From positions 9,541,875-9,605,874 of the forward strand of contig CAMZMU010000069.1 in the NCBI GenBank assembly GCA_947311845.1: 64,000 nt of DNA, written 5' to 3'. Positions 58,636-64,000 of the stretch are shown piece by piece (positions within the stretch are counted from its first letter, which is position 1; every line of letters begins with the position of its first letter). The DNA is from Poa pratensis. Taxonomy: Eukaryota > Streptophyta > Magnoliopsida > Poales > Poaceae. The position numbers and the translations under genes were made by a program. The notes beneath the pieces are model-generated. The model saw nothing but the letters and a program-made list of their open reading frames with translations. It ran no database searches and had not been told where the DNA came from.

Positions 58636-60237
58636 TGATACGTCCAAAACGTATCTATAATTTTTGATGTTCCATGCCTATTATATATTGATTACCACAT
58701 GTTTATCTTACACTTTATATCATTTTTATGCATTTTCTGGGACTAACCTATTAACAAGATGCCACAGTGCCAGTTCCTGTTTTCTGCTGTCTTTTTGTTT
58801 CAGAAAATCTATTCTGGAAATATTCTCGGAATCGGACGCCAATTTAACTGATTTATTTCTGGACCGAGACGGAGAGCAGCCAGGAGGACGGAGCCGGGGG
58901 CCACACCAGGCAGGCCGGCGGGCCCACGCGCGGCCCAGGGTGGGGCCGCGCACCTAGGCCGCCGCCCACCTCGGCTGGCCACCGACGCCGCCCTTTCGCC
59001 TATAAATTGCATCTAATCGGGAAACCCTAGATACCCGAGCAAAAATCCACGAAAAGTTCCGAGGCCGCCGTCGTCTTCAACCCTAGTTCGGGAGGGTTTC
59101 TGCAGTTCTTCCCGGCACCTTGCCGGAGGGGAAATCATCACCGGAGGGCTCTACATCACCATGCCTGCCTCCGGAGTGATGCGTGAGTAGTTCTCCACGG
59201 GACTACGGGTCCATAGCAGTAGCTAGTTGGTAGTCTCTCCACCTTGTGCTATCATGTTTAGATCTTGTGAGCTGCCTAACATGATCAAGATCATCTTTAT
59301 GTAATGCTACATGTTGTGTTTGCTGGGATCCGATGAATTGTGAAGTTATGATCAAGTTTGTTCATCTATCTATATTATGTTTTATCTATGTTCCTGCATG
59401 CTCTCCGTTGTTAGTAGATGCTTTGGCCAAGTAGATGCTAATGACTTCAAGAGAGGGTATTTATGCTAGATAGTGGGTTCATGCCTCTAGAAGCCTGGGC
59501 TTGATAGACAAAACAACTAAGGCTGTAGATGTGCTGTTGCCACTAGGGATAAAATAACCGATGCTTAGCTTAAGGGTACTGCTGTTAAGTCTAATGCGTT
59601 TGTTTACATTACACACTTTGCTTAATGCTATAATCTGTTGCTTGCAACTTAATACTCATGGGAGACCCGGAAGCTATCTTGTGAGTGGATTATGAGTCAT
59701 AGATGCAGCTAGTAAGCGGTCTATGTATATTGTTGTAATGCCCAATAGATATAACAATGAACATGTGCTTGTCATATATTGCATTGTCATGCGTTTGCAA
59801 TTTGTCAATTGCCCAGCTGTAATTCGTTCACCCAACATGTATGTTTATTTGTCTTATGGAGAGACACCACTAGTGAACTGTGGACCCCGGTCCTTTATTC
59901 CACACTGATACAAACACCGTTTTCACCACGCTCTACGTTACTTCCTGCTGCTACTTTTGTGTTCATCATCATATTCTACACCATACGTTTAATCCTTTGT
60001 ATTCAGCAAGCCGGGGAGATTGACAACCTTCCTGTTTCGTTGGGGCAAAGTACTTTGATTGTGTGTGCAGGTCCACGTCAGTGATCGGGTAACGGCGCCG
60101 CTGACACCTTTCTGAAGCTCTTCCAATTCCTACTGGATCTGACAACCTTGGTTTTGTAATCAAGGGAAAACTTTGCTGCTGACTACATCATACCTTCCTC
60201 TTGGGGTTTCCCAAGGAATGTGCGTTCCACGTCATCA
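58636..60237 (+). repeat. right LTR
   Basis: 1,602 bp. It keeps GAACTGTGGACCCCGGTCCT and the following bases (about 59875-59909), missing from the left LTR. Many related Triticeae LTRs have a comparable segment here (recalled), so the left copy probably lost it. Confidence 0.93.
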
Positions 60238-60242
60238 AATTC

Positions 60243-61461
60243 TAGACGAGAGAATATCGTAGACTCCTCGCGTCTCGCCTTGATCCAACAGAGTGAGGGT
60301 CAGGTGTCGGTCGTATGACACCTCACCCCTCTGAGAGCTCGCACACATACATCGGATCTAGTTCGACGGAATTTGCACGAATTTGACACAAATTGAACGG
60401 ACTAAACATAGCTAGACAGAGCATCTACTCGATGTCAGAGATATCGATGATGCCGCCATCTTAGAGCTTCGTTTTGGGCTGCCGCGAGCTCGCGATGGCC
60501 CTGCCTGATCCGCAATGTCGTCGATGGGCTCTGACTTCACTGCGGTCGGCGCCAGCTGCTTTGGCTTCGTGGCCTGCGCTTGATGCGCCTTCATCAACGC
60601 ACGGAGAGCGAGGTAGTAGCCAGGGTAGTCGTCTGGGTCTAGCAGGTGGTGCGACGACGGAGTAGGCTTGGTTGTGGAAGCCAGGAGCGCTGCGGTGAAG
60701 ATGGGCATGTCTCCATCGCCGACGGGGTCCCAGAGAGGCGACAAAACCTGCCAATTCGGAGGGAGCTCCTCGTGCTCCGGCTACGGAGAGCAGATGGAAA
60801 TGCTGCCACCTCATCGCGCCCCATGCTCGTCCTTGACGATGAGTTTGGCGTGCTTGCTCCCAGGCTCCTCCTCGGCAGTGTGGGTCTTGCCGCTCTCCTT
60901 CGTGACGGCGTGGACGGGGAATGAGCGCCGCCTTCCTTCTTCACGTGACAGCTCAGGCAGGACAGTGGCTCCGGTAGAACGCTGCCACGCCTAGATGATG
61001 ACGCCATCCAGCATGCGATCGTGTCACCATTCCCTCACTCGCAAGGTCGCCCACCTCTCCGTGACATTCCAACGAGCAAGGGCGACATTTCTCTCCCGCC
61101 GGAAGCGCTAGAACCAGACCCATTAGCTATCGGCGGTGTTGTTGGGGTGGCGTCTCTACTCTAGTGTCATTACGTCTCACAACTCTAGGATGCGCATGCT
61201 AACCTCCCTGCCGTTGGGCTAGGCAGCGGTGGCACGACACGGCTTGCGGGGCCTAGTCGTCAGTGCTACCGAAGCTGGTAGTCTACCGGCAAGTAGAGGT
61301 TGAACCGTTGGAACAGCTAGGCCTCGTCGAGGAGGAGGCTGTGGCACCGCTAGGCATCGCTCGAGCCACCGGCTTCGTCGTTCCACGCCATTTGGGCAGA
61401 GCTAAAACGAGGGAAGATCGGAGCCGAGGGGGAAGAATAGGTGGCGGACGAGTAGGCGCCG
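60243..61461 (-). pseudogene. degenerate ORF remnants, unclassified (probably transposon-related)
   Basis: On the minus strand, overlapping frames read LSPLWDPVGDGDMPIFTAAL, DPDDYPGYYLALRALMKAHQ, then TAVKSEPIDDIADQ and, after a frame change, DGGIIDISDIE and a stop at about 60430. Acidic endings of this style and the YYLALRA segment resemble a repetitive open frame common in wheat. I cannot name its family. Several frames must be combined, so it is broken. Confidence 0.4.
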
Positions 61462-61466
61462 CATGC

Positions 61467-62845
61467 TGATGCATGTAAAATGCATACATGAACTTTGCAT
61501 TATATTACATATATTTCAATCATATTTGCATCATATAAGGGTTATATCATTGTTTTATATTGATTTTGGGAATATTTCACAATTTCTCCATTTTTCTGGA
61601 ATTAACCCTGCACTGTCAGAAACCCTATTTTTCAATGTTTTTACCTTTCAGGGACCCAAACGACGTCCAAATAACCTAATATTTTGTGGGGATCATTTTT
61701 TGGAAGGAACGAAGCGGAGGAGCGAAGGAAGCGAACAAACGGAGACCCGAGGGCCAAAAGAGGTGGGCCCACACGGCCAGATTCCTTGGCCGCGTGGGCG
61801 TGGGACCCCCATCTTGGGCCTCGTGGCTCCGATGCCGTCCGTTTTCGTCTCTGTGGCTTCGTCTTGACCTAAAACCGACTATAAAAATAGTCCCCCGAGG
61901 AGTTTCGCGAGGAGGCGGCGGAGAAACACAAAACCACGAAACAGAGAGTCAGAAGGCTGCCGCCGGAGAAGATCGGAGGGGGAAACGCCGCCGGAATCAC
62001 CTCCGGAGGGTTCCACCCCCTCCGGCGTGTTCATCATCAACATCTACAGCAAGATCATCTCCATCTCTCCACTGTAAACTCTTGGCAAACTTGATATATG
62101 ATGCAATATACTATTCCCTTGATCTATTGTGTCTCCCCATCTATGTTTGAGAAGTGATTTGTTCATGGCAATAGTGAAATAGTTCGTTGATTGGTTGCAT
62201 ACAAGTTTTGTTATCTTTTATGATTGTCTTTATGTAGCACACATATGTTGGGGAATGCATGCAAGGTGATCACCGGTAATGTAATGGAGTGAGTGAGACT
62301 TGGGAGGACATGTAAACCTGAGACCGAGTCATGAAGTTACTTTATTGGGGGATATATATAGGGGGCCTTGGAACTTAAGGCTATGGTGGGACTTTTATGT
62401 CTTAATAATTCTTGTGTGCTCATTTACTTGGCCATGAGATCCATCATAAGGGGTTTTAGTTCATTTACTTGGCTACACCTATTTATGGCTCCTTCCTAGA
62501 AGAAACAATTAAGACTGAAACATGTGCTTCACTAATTGTGACAACCACAAGAATGAAATAACAATTGCTAGAACATTTGCTCCCTTGAGATATTTGCTAC
62601 TTGAGATATTTGCTACTTGCTACTTTGAGAAACTTGCGTTTGAAACTTGATTGAGAAACTTGTTACTAGATAAACCCATTCCACATCACTTGCTTTCATT
62701 AGTTAGTTCCTTTCATATTTAAACTTATTGCTTTGCACAAACGGCCATATAAGAATAGATAGTTTACCTTCAGCTACTCGTGGGTTCGACACTCAAATAC
62801 TTATCGAATTGTGCTACAATGATTCCTTGCTCTTGGGGATTATCA
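61467..62845 (+). mobile_element. gypsy-type solo LTR
   Basis: 1,379 bp, beginning TGATGCATGTAAAATGCATA and ending CTTGGGGATTATCA. The perfect 5-bp target duplication catgc lies at 61462-61466 and 62846-62850. A TATA-like CGACTATAAAAATAG lies near 61876-61890. The 3' part has GTGGGTTCGACACTCAAATA, shared in style with the LTR at 33578-35818. A single LTR with intact duplication implies loss of the internal region by LTR-LTR recombination. Confidence 0.92.
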
Positions 62846-62850
62846 CATGC

Positions 62851-63132
62851 TATAAAGGGAGATGGAAGGCGAAGCAGCCGAGGCACCACCGACATCAATG
62901 ACGGTGGACACGTGGGCAGGCTGCACATCAGCGCGTGGGAATAGGTGAAGCCGCCCTGGAAACCAGCGAGGAAGCCACTATTCCCTGACCAGCCGTTCTG
63001 CCTCCCCGCGTGTCTATGCCATGTGGGACTTGTCCGTAGGAGGCGTTGTCCGACAGCCCCGAGGCAGCCCCCAAGTTTGGAGGCCCGCTCAGGGTTGTCG
63101 GACGGAAAATTGGTCGGGCCTGGCACTTGTGT
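62851..63132. other. intergenic, nothing recognised
   Basis: Short frames on both strands (for example minus 62770-63150) have no domain and one runs into the LTR, so they are not genes. Confidence 0.45.
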
Positions 63133-63198
63133 GTAGGTAGGGTTGGGCATTCGGTTAGACCGAACCGATCGGTTCGGTCTTTTGGTTTAGTGTAGAAT
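63133..63198. mobile_element. partial hAT-like MITE end
   Basis: GGGTTGGGCATTCGGTTAGA followed by palindromic CCGAACCGATCGGTTCGG is the typical start of a short grass MITE. It stops abruptly at the next LTR (63199), which appears to have inserted into it. The other half would lie beyond the window. Confidence 0.45.
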
Positions 63199-64000
63199 TG
63201 AAAGGATCGGTATGGCCACCTAGAGGGGGGGTGAATAGGTGCTACTCAATTTTAAGCTCTTTTTCGAATTTAGGCTTGACACAAAGGTAAATTCTCTAGA
63301 TATGCAACTACGGTGAATTTGCCTATATGACAAGTTAACACTAGACTAAGCACGAAACAAGTAAGAGCTAGCGGGTAAGGAGTAACCGAACTGGAAGCAC
63401 GCGGAGACAAGGATGTATTCCCGAGTTCCTCCTTTTTAGGGGAGTACGTCTCGTTGGAGGGGTGTGAGTTTCAAACTCAAACGCCACAAATGGCCTCACC
63501 CTATTCTCCGATGAACCTTGCACAAAAGCTCGGTTCACCTTCCACTATCAGAATCCTTCAAGGCAGAATCCGGAGCCCTTACAACAAACTTGAGGCTCAA
63601 CCCACAAAAGGATTGGGGGCTCCCAAGCACCACAACACCTGCTACACAAAAGTAACAAGCAAGTAAGTACAACAAGATGCCTAGGTTTTCCTAGTGGAAA
63701 CCCTAGGCTCGAATCCCTCAAGTGAATGAGGGGGAAATGAAGAACGCTTTGGTGAAGTAGTAGATCCGGGCCTTCTCTTTCAATCCTCCAAAGATCAACG
63801 AGTTTGGGTGGAGGGATTGGGAGATCTAGTGATTCTTGAGCTTGCAATAATGGTGGACTTCAATTCTGGGCGAGCTCGCTGCTGGAGGTAGGTGGAGGGG
63901 TATTTATACCCCTCCTCGAAGAGTAGCCGTTGCAGACAGGGGAATCGGATAATCCGATTCAAGTGAGGCTCGGATAATCCGACCTATCAGATATTCCGAT
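63199..64000 (-). mobile_element. partial copia-like LTR, minus strand, runs off the window
   Basis: On the minus strand the LTR 3' end reads CACCTATTCACCCCCCCTCT, then AGGTGGCCATACCGATCCTT and TCA at 63199. A minus-strand TATA box (GGGTATAAATACCCC) lies at about 63898-63912, which sets the orientation. GCCTAGGGTTTCCACTAGG-like sequence follows. The 5' end of the LTR and any internal region are outside the window. Confidence 0.6.

Larger units (their letters stand above)
52827..60237 (+). mobile_element. non-autonomous gypsy-like LTR retrotransposon, 7.4 kb
   Basis: Two LTRs (52827-54399 and 58636-60237) begin TGATACGTCCAAAACGTATC and end CGTCATCA. The 5-bp target duplication aattc lies at 52822-52826 and 60238-60242. 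A primer-binding-like TGGCGCCGTTCCGGGAATTG follows the left LTR, and a purine-rich AAGCTTGGGGATGC precedes the right LTR. The internal 4.2 kb encodes no protease, reverse transcriptase, RNase H or integrase that I can find. It has only one gag-position-like frame and a smaller frame after it. It must depend on another element's enzymes. The LTRs are highly similar, so insertion was fairly recent. Confidence 0.93.

Overview
This is a plant nuclear window, most likely from a pooid grass of the Triticeae (wheat, barley or Aegilops type). The evidence is spliced plant genes with GC-rich first exons, Stowaway MITEs with CTCCCTCCGT ends, tRNA-derived SINEs of the Au type, LTR families beginning TGATACGT, a Helitron and a Pack-MULE. 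I see no bacterial, viral, CRISPR or rRNA features. Species and family names come from sequence recall, because no database search was possible.

Layout. 1-2774 is intergenic DNA with small DNA transposons. 2775-9326 (minus) is an aminoacylase-1 (M20 peptidase) gene with an intron of about 5 kb; an 8-bp insertion breaks its first exon. That intron carries a 1.13-kb Pack-MULE holding a fragment of the chloroplast SRP43 gene, plus a hAT-type MITE and a foldback. 9727-12674 (minus) is an intact four-exon p24 cargo-receptor gene with one GC-AG intron and a poly(A) retroposon in intron 1. 12955-19585 is repeat DNA: an AT-rich inverted-repeat element, a copia-like solo LTR and a Helitron with exact ends. 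20270-21640 (plus) is an intact four-exon aldo-keto reductase. 27082-29365 (minus) is a five-exon WAT1/EamA transporter with two 1-nt frameshifts. 31236-31700 (plus) is a B3-domain pseudogene after a 147-bp GT microsatellite. 33130-36306 is a LINE tail split by a gypsy LTR that is itself split by a hAT element. 38211-39837 and 45261-46965 are local tandem duplications of non-coding DNA. 47725-48614 (minus) is a GeBP-family gene with one 1-nt frameshift, and 48917-49237 (minus) is a small unknown gene with a TATA box. 49904-63198 holds a SINE, unclassified repeats, a 7.4-kb non-autonomous LTR retrotransposon and a gypsy solo LTR. The window ends inside another LTR.

The genes do not form a pathway. 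They are ordinary single-copy-style housekeeping or metabolic genes separated by nested mobile DNA. The strongest observations are structural: a Pack-MULE with cpSRP43 cargo, a Helitron, several elements with exact target-site duplications, a triple-nested insertion, a MITE whose empty sites survive in neighbouring repeat copies, and three single-base coding frameshifts that may be sequence errors. I found no clear evidence of a new multi-gene system.
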